Notes: generated by a model from the letters alone, not told the origin. A stretch of DNA of 64,000 nt from Rhodamnia argentea (GCF_020921035.1 NC_063151.1:19970934-20034933), one strand, 5' to 3'; counted from the stretch's first letter, positions 1 to 11,364 are shown. Made by a program: numbers and translations.

Positions 1-1338
1 GAAAGCGTTGGAGGCGGCCGTCGTCCTCCCGTCGGATCTCGCCGGAGTCGGAACTGAGGGCCGGTGAGCTGCGCCTTGACGACAGGCGGCAGACGAAGAG
101 GGACAATAACGATTAACGAAGAAGAATTGAAACGGGGTAAACGTACTACGTAGAGCTCCCAGATCCGGTTCGGTTTGTAGGTGACAAAAAACCGAACTAA
201 GTCGAGTCGGTTAAAGATAAAATCATAAAACCGAATAGAGTAAAAATCAAACTGAATTTACCGGTTCGTTCCGGTTCCAAACCGAACCAGTACGAACGAA
301 ATTATACTCCTTTTTTTTTTATTCCCCTATTGAAACGCTAATTTCACAACCATTGGTGCATACGTATTCATTGTATTGGGATTTTAATAACAAAAGTGTG
401 TCTTTGTTTACCATAATCCCTTCATTTTATTGAATAACGAATGGTCGCACTTTTTCCACTCTTGTCATAACTACTCCAAATTATGGTATTTTGACAATAT
501 TTGTCCTTGTAGGTCCCATCTATTTTTAAGCATCCTTTTGCTTAATTGTGGTGTCCCCGTTCATTTTCTTTTTTGTTTTTCCTCGTGGAGTCCCATTTTT
601 TTCCTTTCTTTTTTACTTCTCTTTGTTTCCTCTTAATGGAATAATAGTTCGAGCTTTGGCAGTATTTGCAAAAAAATAAGAGAGCAGAAAAGAACACTCT
701 TCTTCCTTTGTGATTTGCCTTTGTCACTTGTCGTTCAAGCCATGTCGCACTTATTGATTTTTGAATCTCTAGTCGGGATTCTCTAGAAAGGCTCTCGTAT
801 CGTGTCATATGCTATCGTGTCGTCGGTCGTCCAATTAAAAAGCAGTTCGATCCCATAACCCACACCCAACCAGAGGGGCACCGATGGGTAACGTGCAACA
901 TATAGAATGAAGGTGGAATTCGTGGTTGTGCACGTTTTTCTCCTGTTTGCTTCCGACAGTACCTGGCTTTTCCAATGTCTGAATCTTTGTCGACCATATG
1001 CTTCAGCGTGCAAATTGAAAATCCGAGGCAACACGAGCAGGCTCGCGAAAGGCCAGAAGCACGTTGCACAAAACTTTCGAAATTAGAGAGCTCTCAAGAT
1101 GCCCAGTTCAACGCTCTGCACTCTTTAGCTCTTGTTAAGGTCATCGAGTTAGGTCCAACAATATCTGTTGAATCTCGCCCTTGGGTCCAAAAAGGTGCAA
1201 GACATTGACATCTACATGTTCAACTCGTCTCTTTCCGAGTGAAACGACTTCCTATCGATGCCCATTTATTCTCTCCCTAACTTACACTTGAGGACCCCGT
1301 CCAAATCACCCATTTCCATCTTCTCCCATCAAAAGATC
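1..1338. other. Intergenic; GC-rich edge, no gene recognised
   Basis: The first ~150 bases are GC-rich and could be the 5' end of a gene lying off the left edge, but no convincing coding frame or splice site fixes this. From ~300 on the DNA is AT-rich. The short open frames between 430 and 1208 overlap each other on both strands and look like chance frames. Confidence 0.4.
163..291. repeat. Small palindromic repeat with GGTTCGGTTT ends (MITE-like)
   Basis: The left end reads CCGGTTCGGTTTG and the right end reads as its imperfect reverse complement, CCAAACCGAACCAG, about 110 bases away. Similar 'accg'-rich palindromic DNA recurs near 9.38-9.48 kb and 60.6-61.0 kb, so this looks like a dispersed nonautonomous repeat. 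No clean target-site duplication was found. Confidence 0.4.
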
Positions 1339-1691
1339 ATGGATGACTTCCCGTCGAGGTTTCAAGCCATCGAGACCAACCCGAAGAGTGAGGGCGATGG
1401 CGATGGCGGAGACAACACCACCGCCCAAATGCAGCTGCATGCAGGGACGGGTCTGTTTCGATCGGGCAGGGCCGCCCCCATCAAGTTCACCTTGGATCCA
1501 GAGCACCAGTGGGAAGGATAAACCTTCATCTCCGTCATGGTCATGGAGTCTAAATGATGCCGAATCTAAGAGACGGAAAAGAGTGGTTAGGTACAAGGCA
1601 TATGGCGCGCGGGGGGAAGATCAAAGCTTCAATAAGGAGCGGCTTTCGATGGATCAAGAACAAGTCCTCAGCACTCGTGCATGGTTACTAG
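1339..1691 (+). pseudogene. DUF3511-family gene broken by two frameshifts
   Basis: DUF3511 proteins are small (about 90-130 aa) plant proteins of unknown function with a basic, aromatic C-terminal domain. The N-terminus starts MDDFPSRFQAIETNP at 1339, and that frame stops at 1521. The core SWSLNDAESKRRKRVVRYKA lies in a second frame (about 1540-1605). The C-terminal part, KASIRSGFRWIKNKSSALVH, lies in a third frame ending at the stop at 1689-1691. The second break falls in the G-run at about 1611-1616, where one base fewer would keep the frame. The first break lies somewhere in 1400-1518, where both frames are open. Either this is a recent pseudogene or the assembly has indels. The family assignment rests on remembered motif similarity. 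Confidence 0.6.
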
Positions 1692-2451
1692 GAAGAATTA
1701 ATGGATTTTACTGCTACGCCAATCCGTGAATCGTATGAATGCCCTGTCGCGAATGAGCACCTCTTCATCTTTTCTTATGGCGGTTCCCTCAACAATTTTT
1801 TCCTCTCCTTTCTTGTACATTTTCAAGCAACAACATTAAAGCATCGAACATTTTATGGATCCGACTCGGGATGAAAACAACTGTCTATTCATGTCAAGGA
1901 GGGTCGTATACCTGGAAAATTTTGATTGAGGTTTCAAGGTTCAATTTTGCAACAGACACGAGTAAACATTTGTATCCCGATCATCACTCTGAATAGAAAA
2001 TGAAATGAAGGAGGCTTTTCTCTCCTCTTCCTAGTCCAAGGTGACTCGCACGCCCAAGCTGTTCCCCGTGCACGAACCAGGTAATCCCCCAGGATCATCA
2101 ATCAATCAATTGATAAGGAGAGCTGATATGGAAACTAAGTTCTTTCCCTCCGCAACACCCTTCAACTCTGTTTTTCACCCCTTGGATCTTTGTAAAACTC
2201 TTTACAGCCGGCAGGGCCAGGTGAGTTCGCTGCCAACTTCACTATATCGCTACTTGCAGGCATAATTACCCATAATACCTGACACAGGAATACCTTATCA
2301 GCACTTAAACGATTTCGCCGAGCAAGCAAAGAGTATAACAAGTTGGAGGGCAAAGTGTCATGCAAATAATCACAACATTTATCTTGGATATGCTCAAAAA
2401 TAAATGGAGAGATTGGTTCACCTGTCCCATGAGAGCTATTGACTGAGCGGG
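1692..2451. other. Intergenic between the DUF3511 remnant and the EMG1 3' end
   Basis: No gene is visible. The part near 2300-2451 is probably the EMG1 3' UTR. Open frames here are antisense or read-through frames. Confidence 0.4.
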
Positions 2452-5044
2452 TTAAATAAATTTCAAATGCTTCCGCACGGCATCGCAAATCATGTTGATA
2501 CAACATGCAGCACTCAATGGATAGTTGGAAACTGTTGCAAAGTAGAAGCCAAAGTAAGATATGCAACAAGCATAAGATGGCAAGACTTGCATAGATATCA
2601 TCATTTACAGCAAAGATATGTTGCTTGAGAAAGATAGCATCATCTCATTGTCAGTCGAGCAATACAATTTCTCTTCATATTTCAGGATACGAAAAAAAAT
2701 TAATTCTTGAAAATAAAAAAAATTACAAAACAAGAGCATCCCCGACCTAAACAAAAGTTACAAAACAAAAGCATCCCCAACTTCCCCTTATTCTACATTT
2801 TGCATCCTCTACTTTGAAAATATCCAGAAAGCCTATGATCTACACCGCTTTAAAAATTCTATACAGTAAAAGGTGCGAGACGTAATTTTTTTTTCTTTTG
2901 GAAACATTAGAGTCCAGGGAAGAGAAACTAAAGGATGCAAACTATAGGTTTTAAACTGAAAGATGGAAAATCTTTTGTAACTTCCCCAGCTATTGGTAAT
3001 TCAACTTCCACTTTCAGCAAGGGCAGTGACCCTTATAAGGGGAAGTAAAATGTCAACAATGCACCAGCATAACATGATACTAGGAAACAATTCAAATTTC
3101 TAGCTAAATTTAATAAAAAAATAAACCATATGATTTACTCACTTGAAATAAAATCATCTGTATACTCGGTTTGGATTTTCCCATGGGCCATCGCACCAAC
3201 CTGAAAAATGTAACATGTTTACACAAACTAATACAAACTCACCACAAACACTAGAGGGCTATCATCACCAATAGCAGCCACATAGTAGGGATAAGAGACA
3301 CAGGGCTAAAGAGAGAGCCAAAAATACTACAAGGCATTCTGCTGAAAAATTTATACAAACTCACCACAAACACTAGAGGGCTATCATCACCAATAGCAGC
3401 CACATAGTCCTGCATTTCAACCAGCTTTTCTGAGCTGTGAGAAAATCCTGAGATACAAAAGGAAAGCAACAGATGTGTTTAATTTACTCAACATTTGACT
3501 TGGAGAGAGAGAGAGAGAGATGATAACCAGTTCTTACCAATTCTTCTGGCATTGGCAGGCAGATATTGCGTCACAGGGTTTTTGATCACCCGCAAAAGCT
3601 TCTCACGCTTGCCCGCTGCTGTTATACTCAATTTTTGCAGTAATTGCACTGTAAAGACAGAAAATTATCAAAAAATGCCTTGAAATGAATTGGCTGATAA
3701 TGATTAAACAAGCTATTAGGTAAAAGCAAAAGGTACGTACACATTATGCCTGAGAAGCGCTTGTATGTCCTGGGGATACGGACATGAGGCTTGACTTCAA
3801 AGAGCACACCCTTTTCAGTCCTCACATAGACAGCACGAACCTTTCCTGCCTTATTAAGTGGACTGTCTAGGATCGCCAAAAGAGCCTGAAAGCAAAGTGA
3901 AGAGTTAAGTGAATTGGTGCAATAAGCAGTCACAACAGAAAACCAACTATTGACACATTTGATCCCAATGCGCACAACCTACATAAAAAAATATATTAAT
4001 AATAACAAGTCCAATGTTAAATTAGTTGTTTAATGAATATATCTGCTTATCGAGATGCCATTGCGCATGAATCGCTATTAAACCCTATCTCCATGTCACC
4101 ACCTGAGAATTCCTTCTAGAAGCATGATCAGCGGTTTCCATGCTAGGTCATAATAGTAAAGATCACATGACTAGTTAAGCCATCATGAGTTATCAAATTA
4201 AATAGTAATGGGGACACACTTGAATCTACAGACAATGAAACCCAATGCATGCAAAAATACAGTTTTCAGTTAAACTTTGTCTATAAGTCCTCAAGAAAAG
4301 CATCAAACCCACAGCAGCGAAGTTCACAAACCTGGTGAACGATGTCAGGTCTATAATCAGCTGGATTTCTACCATTCCTCTTCAAAAAGTTGGCGTGATC
4401 ATCTGAATTCAAGATCTGATAGGTCTGCAAATGTGACTAAGTTGCTTAGCCTAATGAGAAGCAAGAAGACAACCAAGAAAGACATGGATACAGACATACA
4501 CTTCTGCATATATATATAAGTGACAGAAATCCACAGATCTCTGGTACCACTGCAAGTCTGCAATGGAAAGTGCTTCTTTCATAGTAAAAATTTTACATTG
4601 TGAGAGCAAAGATGAAGTTGTTCTGTAAGCATCAAAGTCACAAGTCACGGTCCTGACAAACAGATGAACTCTACCATGGATAAAACTAACGCAAAAGGGG
4701 AATAATAAGAAAGACACGTGAAGGGCAGCCTAAGCTCAAAACCAAACCTTCCCAACTTTAGCGACTTCCAATGAAGCCTTCTCGAGAACAAAAGTAACCC
4801 CAATGTTCTTGGAGCCTTGACTCTGGACCGGTCCGAGTGGTATGCCTTCGAGCTGATGAACTGCATCATCCTCTACTTCTTCTGATTGCTTCTCCTGATT
4901 TTCCGCCTCTTCTTCTATCGATACATCATCTGCCTTCAGTTGCTTCGGCTGTGGTTCTTGCTCACGTTCGCCTTCCTCAATCTCCGCATCGTACTTCTCC
5001 TTCCGCTTTCTGTTTCCCCGTTTGATTCCCAAAGGCCTCCCCAT
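2452..5044 (-). CDS. EMG1: EMG1/NEP1 rRNA pseudouridine N1-methyltransferase
   Basis: EMG1/NEP1 is a SPOUT-class enzyme of the nucleolar small-subunit processome. It methylates a conserved pseudouridine in 18S rRNA and is needed for 40S biogenesis. Seven exons on the minus strand: 5044-4748, 4424-4332, 3885-3741, 3648-3538, 3447-3365, 3200-3143 and 2531-2452. They total 867 nt, giving 288 aa. All junctions are GT-AG and keep the frame; the exon 3 donor is GTACGT. The N-terminus (about residues 1-75) is a charged Lys/Glu-rich extension starting [15 protein letters not shown]. The conserved fold begins at [18 protein letters not shown] and includes [20 protein letters not shown], then [20 protein letters not shown], and [17 protein letters not shown], the knotted S-adenosylmethionine-binding part. 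The end, [17 protein letters not shown], has Cys where relatives usually carry Tyr. Intron 5 holds a perfect duplicate of the 3' part of exon 5. Confidence 0.93.
3231..3408. repeat. 56-bp perfect direct duplication within EMG1
   Basis: Bases 3231-3286 and 3353-3408 are identical over 56 bp, 122 bp apart. The second copy contains the last 44 nt of real exon 5 plus its GTGAGT donor. The first copy lies inside intron 5 and carries the same donor, and a good polypyrimidine/AG acceptor at 3306-3307 delimits a 63-nt stop-free segment (3305-3243). Perfect identity suggests a recent duplication. Confidence 0.85.
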
Positions 5045-6028
5045 CTTTTCACCTCGCTATTGATTCTGCAACCACCCAAATTAAGCCCTCGTCCAATCAA
5101 CAGCCATAATTTGATCTGGAATCCCAAAAGCGACCCCTTTGTCGTTTATAGAAGAAAGCGAAATGCGAACCTTCGAGAGGAAGTGTTGAACCTGCGAGGG
5201 AGGGCCGGAGGTGAGAGGCGACCAAGAGCGACCGGTGATAAGAGGCGACCGAGAGTGGAGAGGCGAGAAGCGAGGCCGCGGCCGGAAGTTAGTTGAGCCG
5301 TCGAGACTTGGTAGCAGCAGACGCTGGCGCTGTGGAGCTTGGAGAACGAGCGGCCGGGTTTAGGGTTTTTCCGTCAACTGGACGGGACGAATCACAAATG
5401 GATTTTAAATTCAAAAGCCCATCCATAATAATAAATGGGCTTTAAAATGAACCCCACTTGGGGTTGGTTCTGAGAAGATGGCTGGTACAGGAAGACAAAA
5501 TTTGCTTCGACTCTGTCTTGGGTTAATTTGACCCTGCAGTTCAGAGGCGATGACTGGAGCTGGAAAAATGAAACTTGTTCCAACTTGGTCGTAGTTGCCC
5601 GCCAGGTGTTCGTGAAAATTTCCCAAAGGAAATTGACTTGAAAGTTTGAAAATTCCAGAGGGTGAGAAACACTGCTTCATTGAGTCTAGCTTCTTCTTCA
5701 ACTTTGCAGCAGGCTGCAAGTACATGTGGACGAAGTTCTTTGCCCTCTGGAGGTACAGGTTCGTTTGTGAGAAACTGTTCTTTTTATGTTCCTAATGCTG
5801 CTATAGGATGGGTACAGAGAATTGGTATTTTTCTTCTGGGATTTGTGGTGTCAAATAATGGCAGCTCAGTTCAGATCAAAGCCTGAGTAATCTGGGGTCG
5901 AGTCAGTTCTTGAATGTAGTAGTTGGTTCTGGAGATAATAAGATGTATGTTATTCTCAGATCTTGGGCATCAAGGGGCATTTGGTGATACTTCGCTTTGA
6001 AGGTTTTCTAGAGTTTTTAAGAATCTTA

Positions 6029-6448
6029 GGCTTCGTATGGTAACGTTTCTATTCTTGAGAACATATTTGGAACAAAAACATTTTTTTGTCTTTCTGTTTC
6101 TGATTATGATTTTCGGGAACAAAAACGTGTTTGGCAAATGCAAAAAAAAAAAAAAATACTTTTTTCACCAAAAGGAAGGATTTACAATCGGCGGGTGGCG
6201 GCGGCCGCTTCAGCTCCTCGCCGACGATAGTGCACGGTGGTGACTTGCACGAGCTCGCCCTTGAGTTGTTTATAAAAAGTGTTCCAAAATCCAGAAACAA
6301 GTTTTTTTTGTTTCTTTTTTTGGCTTCAAAAGTGTTCTTCGGAACACTTTTAAAACATTTTTTAACCATACGCGTTTCTGTTCCGAAAGTGTTTCGGAAA
6401 CACTTTTGGAACGTAAACACTTTCCAACGAGTGTTACCATACATGCCC
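6029..6448. mobile_element. Tourist/Harbinger-like MITE, 420 bp, TTA target duplication
   Basis: The terminal inverted repeats begin GGCTTCGTATGGTAAC on the left and end GTTACCATACATGCCC on the right. Both sides are flanked by TTA (6026-6028 and 6449-6451), the 3-bp target duplication of PIF/Harbinger elements. The inside has nested inverted repeats around GGAACACTTTT-type motifs and an unusual GC-rich patch (6189-6262). There is no transposase. Confidence 0.7.
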
Positions 6449-7087
6449 TTAGATGACACTTTAAGGACTTGGAGGTGACAAAATATTGGATTATTTAGTA
6501 ATTTCATTGGAAGTTGTCATTCCATTGAGTCTTAGAAAAATTTGACTTTGCAAAATTGATTCCTCGAAAGGAGTTCTGTGGGCTTTCTAGGCTTGTTCTA
6601 TCTGCAAATCTTGGAGCCATGTCTTCTCTCTCTCTCCCTTGGAGACTTTGCATTATAGCTCTGTTGACATTATTAGATTCCGGAAATTTTGACTAGGTTG
6701 TGCTGTTTAATCTGATCAGTGAAGCACTGAACCTACCATTGGAGCCATGTCACTTTTCCTATGCTATAATCACCAGCCTAAAGAGACACTACGTGATCAA
6801 ATTTGTGTTTTTGCAGTTCCTTTTTTTGATGTAACAAGAGTCTTGTTAGTAACTGTCCAAGCATACTTTATGAGGGCGACTTCAATTTTCAGACCACAGT
6901 TAATGTAACGAGGATTATAGTATTTTCTCAATTAGTTGTTTAGCAAGTACTCGATTTATTTACTAAGAAATTTCTTCATAGGCAATAGCCGTTGGATGCC
7001 ACGAGTGTTGGAGCTAGCTTGCCTTCTAATATGAATCACAAGACCCACAATGGCCATTTTAGTTCGAACTCCAAGAGAAAACAATTA

Positions 7088-7257
7088 GGCTACGTTTAGT
7101 GGTCCAAATAAAAGCCATGATAGGACATGTTTTATCCTATATTGTATTTGGTAGTTGTGTCAATGTTTGTAGATAGAATATGATCAAATCATCGGATTTC
7201 TTATCATATCCTATCCAGTCCTATTCTGACTAGAATTCAGGACGACCAAACGTAGCC
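7088..7257. mobile_element. Short Tourist-like MITE, 170 bp
   Basis: The left end GGCTACGTTTAGTGGTCC matches the reverse complement of the right end, GGACGACCAAACGTAGCC, with small differences. The flanks are TTA on the left and TCA on the right, a decayed TTA target duplication. It is noncoding. Confidence 0.65.
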
Positions 7258-8741
7258 TCAAGACACAAGAAGTTAATATGGAAAGTCCAGGGTGTGGATG
7301 GACTTGGCCTACAGCCCATTCTTGCACCAAAGTATAACAGCCAATTTACAAGTAGATTGAACATTTCGACCCCCCCCCCTCCCCAAACGAGAATTTTAGC
7401 TCCGTCACGAGCAATCTCTTAAAAGTTGCTTGAAGTTGTTGTAATTGCGAGGTGGTTGTCAAACACCTCATAAAAGGCTAGAACACCGTTTCGCGGGGTT
7501 GAATTTCTGATGGAAAAATCGTAACATTGAACGAGAGTGATAAGTTTGGCTTTTTATTGACAGTAGCACGAGCGTGCCTTGATCCTCTTGTAAGATAGAA
7601 TGTTTAGCTTTCCATTAACAAGTATCACTGCATTATTTCTAACTCATATTTCAAAAGCGTCTGTTCGATGATCCCGAAATTTTGCATAGAATAAATGAAG
7701 CCTTATAAAGTATACTCGAAGAGATTTTTAAGAACAACTATGAAAGACAACTCTAAAGGCCTTTGGACCTCCAACCTTTAGACAAAAGCTACGTCGTTTG
7801 GAAACTATTTTTGGGAGCCCACGTGGGAAATGTTAGTATTTTCGAAGTCCTCGAAAAGCTTTTAACACTATCCACCAGCATTAGGCATTCAGCTTTTATT
7901 CCAATTATGCATTCACTAATTTTTTTCGTATGCCTATTTTACTCATGAATGACATTTTTCGATTACGCTTTATTTAAAATACATACCTAAATCTTTTATA
8001 AGTGTAATTATTTTTTTTGGCTGAACAACATTAAACCAAAGTTGATTCTCGGGGCATTTTTCGATTATAGTTAAAACAAAAAATGCTATTTATACTTCGA
8101 AATTTCCCTTGAACAGACCTTCCTTTATCCGATAGGCAGCATATCAATGCGCTATAGTGACCGGCCCGAGTGACACGTATTGTTCGTGGCGACGTTATCG
8201 ATCACCCCCATCGGAATTGACACTCCTCTCCCTGCTCGGAATTCGAAATCTCCATCCCTCCGCCCTTGAAAATATCAAGTAAAATAGCACGTGGACAACG
8301 TATCGAATTAATGTGTTGCCTTAATTATTGTTTCTTCCAAGGAAAATGACCTCGTGAAAAAAGATAAGAATATTCCCAAACGAGCTCGGGTTACGGAAGA
8401 AGGAGTACAAGGAACCGAGAAGAAGGCATCAGCAACAATTGGTGCGCAATACACATTCTCACATAATTTTGTTTCTTTTTTGGTCGGGATATTCTAACAT
8501 AATGGTAACCACAACAATTGGTCGTTGGGGCTTCTTCATCAAATTCGAATCCCATATTTTATATTATCCTCTTCTCCAATTAATATTATAAATAAATAAA
8601 AAGGATAAAATGAAAAAAAAAGGAAAAAAAAAAAGGGCATTGTAAACGTGCAATTGAGCAACAGAAAAAAAGGGGTCACTCTCAAGGCATTACTTCCACG
8701 CAATCCTCCCCATTCAATCCTCTCCTAGTCGATCCAACCAG

Positions 8742-8773
8742 GTGGGCCCGGCCCACGGGCCCAGCGGGGCCCA
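8742..8773. promoter_or_regulatory. Cluster of GGGCCCAC-type (TCP/site II) motifs
   Basis: Within 32 bases lie GTGGGCCC, GGCCCACGGGCCC and GGGGCCCAC, overlapping palindromes matching class I TCP/site II elements (GTGGGNCC, TGGGCC). The block stands out from its AT-rich surroundings. It is 1.14 kb upstream of the PB1 gene start, so the target gene is uncertain. Confidence 0.4.
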
Positions 8774-9739
8774 CTAACACGACCCGATGGTGTGGTGGGG
8801 GCGACTGCAATTATTGATTGTAATAGTAATGATTAGATTCCTTCATACAGTCTTTTTCTCGATAATTCGATGACGACCCTAAATGTGATTTTGTGATTGA
8901 GATTAAGGGCATAAGATAAGACGCGACGGTAAAAAAAAAAAAAAATTCACAGGAAACTCAAATTCGTCGGGTTTCGATCGCATTCGGAATCAACGAGAAT
9001 TGACGTGTTTTTCATAAAATAAAAGAATCGGCTTCTACTATTACACGAAACAACGCGAACGCTTAAATTATTATGCATACCTGAATTTTCTCTTAACAAG
9101 AGAAACATGATAAGTCCAAAAAAGGACATCAAATAAAAAAGTTAACTATCAAGTACGTCAAAGTTCGCTCTTGATGCCTATCGGCCTTAGCACATAGACA
9201 TCTAAGAATAGTCATGTCGCGTGGGTGGTATTTCGAAAGCATCTGTGCAACTGACCTTTGAATTTCCCTTTTGTATGAATAGGATGCGTATACTTTGATT
9301 CGGATTGAATTTAGAGTATGCCACGCGTGGTGTGTGCATGCGATATATGGCGAGCTCGATCATAGTTTGGTTTCAAATTGCCAAACCAAATTGAAATTGG
9401 ATTACAATTATTCTATTCGATCCCGTTCGTAAAGGTGATTTCTCGAACAAAATTGAAATTTCCAAGTTTGGTTCGGTTTGATTTTTTTTTTCTTCTTCTT
9501 CTTCCTCAATCCGCCCGATCGAACTATTCATTTATGACTTATGTGATCATATTAATTCAGTTCAGTTGGATATTTTATTAAGATGGGATTGAACTGAATC
9601 ATGCTGGCCCCTAATCTATACCGCTAAATATAATCTGATCTATCGAAACTTTCTTTGTAATTTAATTATCAAATATTATCTCCCTCCATGGGACCCACCA
9701 CCAATAATAGACGGCCACGTCAGATGACGAGAATCTACT

Positions 9740-9744
<5 letters not shown>

Positions 9745-9770
<26 letters not shown>
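9745..9770. repeat. CT microsatellite in the PB1-gene leader
   Basis: A run of about 12 CT repeats lies 140-170 bases before the PB1-domain gene start. It is followed by a short GA run at 9862-9873. Such tracts are common in plant 5' leaders and core promoters. Confidence 0.8.
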
Positions 9771-9776
<6 letters not shown>

Positions 9777-9912
9777 TTTGCGTTCTTCTCGTGCAATCTC
9801 AACGACCCCACTCCAAGTTTCATCTCCAATGGCGTCCCCCTCGACACGCTCGAAACCCTAGAGAGAGAGAGAGAGACGCGATCTCGGCCTCGAAGTTCAC
9901 GCCATTTCGGCC

Positions 9913-11364
9913 ATGGACAACAACGCCTACTCCCACTCCTCGTACCCGGACTCCGGCAACTCCTCGCCGCGCTCCCGCGACGTCGACCTCGAGAGCTCCT
10001 CCTGGGACGACCCCCTCCCCAACAGCTACAGGGTCCGCTTCATGTGCAGCTACGGCGGCCAGATCCAGCCGCGCTCCCACGACAACCAGCTCGCCTACGT
10101 GGGCGGCGACACCAAGATCCTCGCCGTCGATCGCGGCGTCAAGTTCTCCTCCTTCATGTCCAAGCTTTCGTCGCTCTGCGGCGGCGGCGCCGCCGAGGCC
10201 TGCTTCAAGTACCAGCTCCCCGGCGAGGACCTCGACGCGCTGATCTCTGTCACCAACGACGAGGATTTGGAGCACATGATGTTGGAGTACGATCGGCTGT
10301 GCCGCGCGTCTGCCAAGCCCGCCAGGTTGAGGGTCTTCCTGTTCCCGATGACCAGTTCAGCTTCCGCGAGTTTCGCGGACAGCGAGGGTAAGTCGGGAAG
10401 CCAGTGGTTCGTGGACGCCCTGAATTCGGTTCAGATGCGGAGTCTGGAAGGTTCGTCGCCACCGGAATCGACCGCAGGAGTGGCGGCGCTGAGTCCGGAC
10501 CTCCTGTTCGGCTTGGAAAAAGGATTCCCAGCGAGAAAGCTGCAGGATCCGCCAGCGATGGCTGCAACGGCGGCTCTCGATAGGGATGTTGCAGCCGGAT
10601 CAGAATGCGGATCGGAGGACCGGCACGTGATCGGAGAACCGGTAATTTCACAAGAAGAGATTCACCGCCAGATTGAGGAGCTGCGGAGGATGCACATAGC
10701 CGGACACGAGCAAGTTCATCTGTTGCATAGAAAAGTGGACGATGCAATTGTCAACCCTAGAGCCTCCGCCGGTGACTACTACGGACAGCGACCACCTGAG
10801 AAGGTAGCATCGCCGGCTCCGGGGCCAGTGGCTGTTCCGGTTCAGATGCAGATTCCGGCAAGTTTCCCATCGGAACACCACATGACAAGCGGAGCTTATC
10901 CAATTGCGGGAGCCGGAAATGAGCAGCAAGTTTATTATATGCAGGCTCCGGCAGGCGGCTACATGGGGGCACCACAGGTGATGCGTCCGGTGACTGGACA
11001 ACCTGGCCAGGCGGCATACTACGGAGTGCAGCGGATGATGCCGGATATTTTCCGGGAGCAGCCGGTGTACAATGCAGTGCCACAGGCACCAATTCAGCAG
11101 CAGCCGCCAAAGTTCATGGCTTATAGCACAGAGGGAATACAAGTGGTGCAGGCACAGCAAAAGGCCCCAGTAGCTGAGCCGGGTTTCCCTCCAGTGGTGT
11201 ATGACGGGTCGGGTCGTCAGGTTTACTACACAGCCATGCCGGGATCAATGGCGCCACCCTATCCATATCAAGCGGCAGTTGACGGGAGGCAGGGCGGCGA
11301 CACTGGGGTGGCGAATCAGGATGGTAAGGTTGTGGGAAAGGGGGCTCAATCTTCTTCGATATGA
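9913..11364 (+). CDS. PB1-domain protein (plant octicosapeptide family), intronless
   Basis: PB1 domains mediate head-to-tail protein interaction. This plant family has an N-terminal PB1 domain and a long low-complexity tail and is thought to act as a signalling scaffold; the partner is unknown. One exon of 483 aa. PB1 spans about residues 38-145. SYRVRFMCSYGGQIQPR carries the basic-cluster region, although the usual Lys is replaced here, and GEDLDALISVTNDEDLEHMM is the acidic OPCA motif. Near residue 249, SQEEIHRQIEELRRMHIAGH looks like a short coiled coil. The tail, about 290-483, is rich in Gln, Pro, Tyr and Ala. GC content is much higher than in the flanks, especially the first 500 bases. 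The first ATG of the open frame follows a CT/GA-rich leader. Confidence 0.92.
   Translation: MDNNAYSHSSYPDSGNSSPRSRDVDLESSSWDDPLPNSYRVRFMCSYGGQIQPRSHDNQLAYVGGDTKILAVDRGVKFSSFMSKLSSLCGGGAAEACFKYQLPGEDLDALISVTNDEDLEHMMLEYDRLCRASAKPARLRVFLFPMTSSASASFADSEGKSGSQWFVDALNSVQMRSLEGSSPPESTAGVAALSPDLLFGLEKGFPARKLQDPPAMAATAALDRDVAAGSECGSEDRHVIGEPVISQEEIHRQIEELRRMHIAGHEQVHLLHRKVDDAIVNPRASAGDYYGQRPPEKVASPAPGPVAVPVQMQIPASFPSEHHMTSGAYPIAGAGNEQQVYYMQAPAGGYMGAPQVMRPVTGQPGQAAYYGVQRMMPDIFREQPVYNAVPQAPIQQQPPKFMAYSTEGIQVVQAQQKAPVAEPGFPPVVYDGSGRQVYYTAMPGSMAPPYPYQAAVDGRQGGDTGVANQDGKVVGKGAQSSSI

Larger units (their letters stand above)
5045..9912. other. Long intergenic region with MITEs and promoter DNA
   Basis: This lies between two divergently transcribed genes, EMG1 (-) and the PB1-domain gene (+). 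The first ~350 bases are GC-rich and probably the EMG1 promoter and 5' UTR. Two Tourist-like MITEs lie at 6029 and 7088, a GC-rich TCP-type motif cluster at 8742, and a CT microsatellite before the PB1 gene. The small frame at 5662-5886 has no recognisable motif, upstream partner or splice context, and I do not call it a gene. Confidence 0.5.

Noticed and set aside
2162..2569. 135-aa minus-strand open frame at the EMG1 3' end
   Set aside because: Reads EMG1 exon 7 in the wrong frame; the spliced frame gives the conserved EMG1 C-terminus.
5662..5886. 74-aa plus-strand open frame
   Set aside because: No recognisable motif and no splice or conservation support; it lies in the EMG1 upstream intergenic DNA.
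10044..11160. Frames overlapping the PB1-domain gene on both strands
   Set aside because: High GC makes alternative frames long; only the 9913-11364 frame has the PB1 domain.
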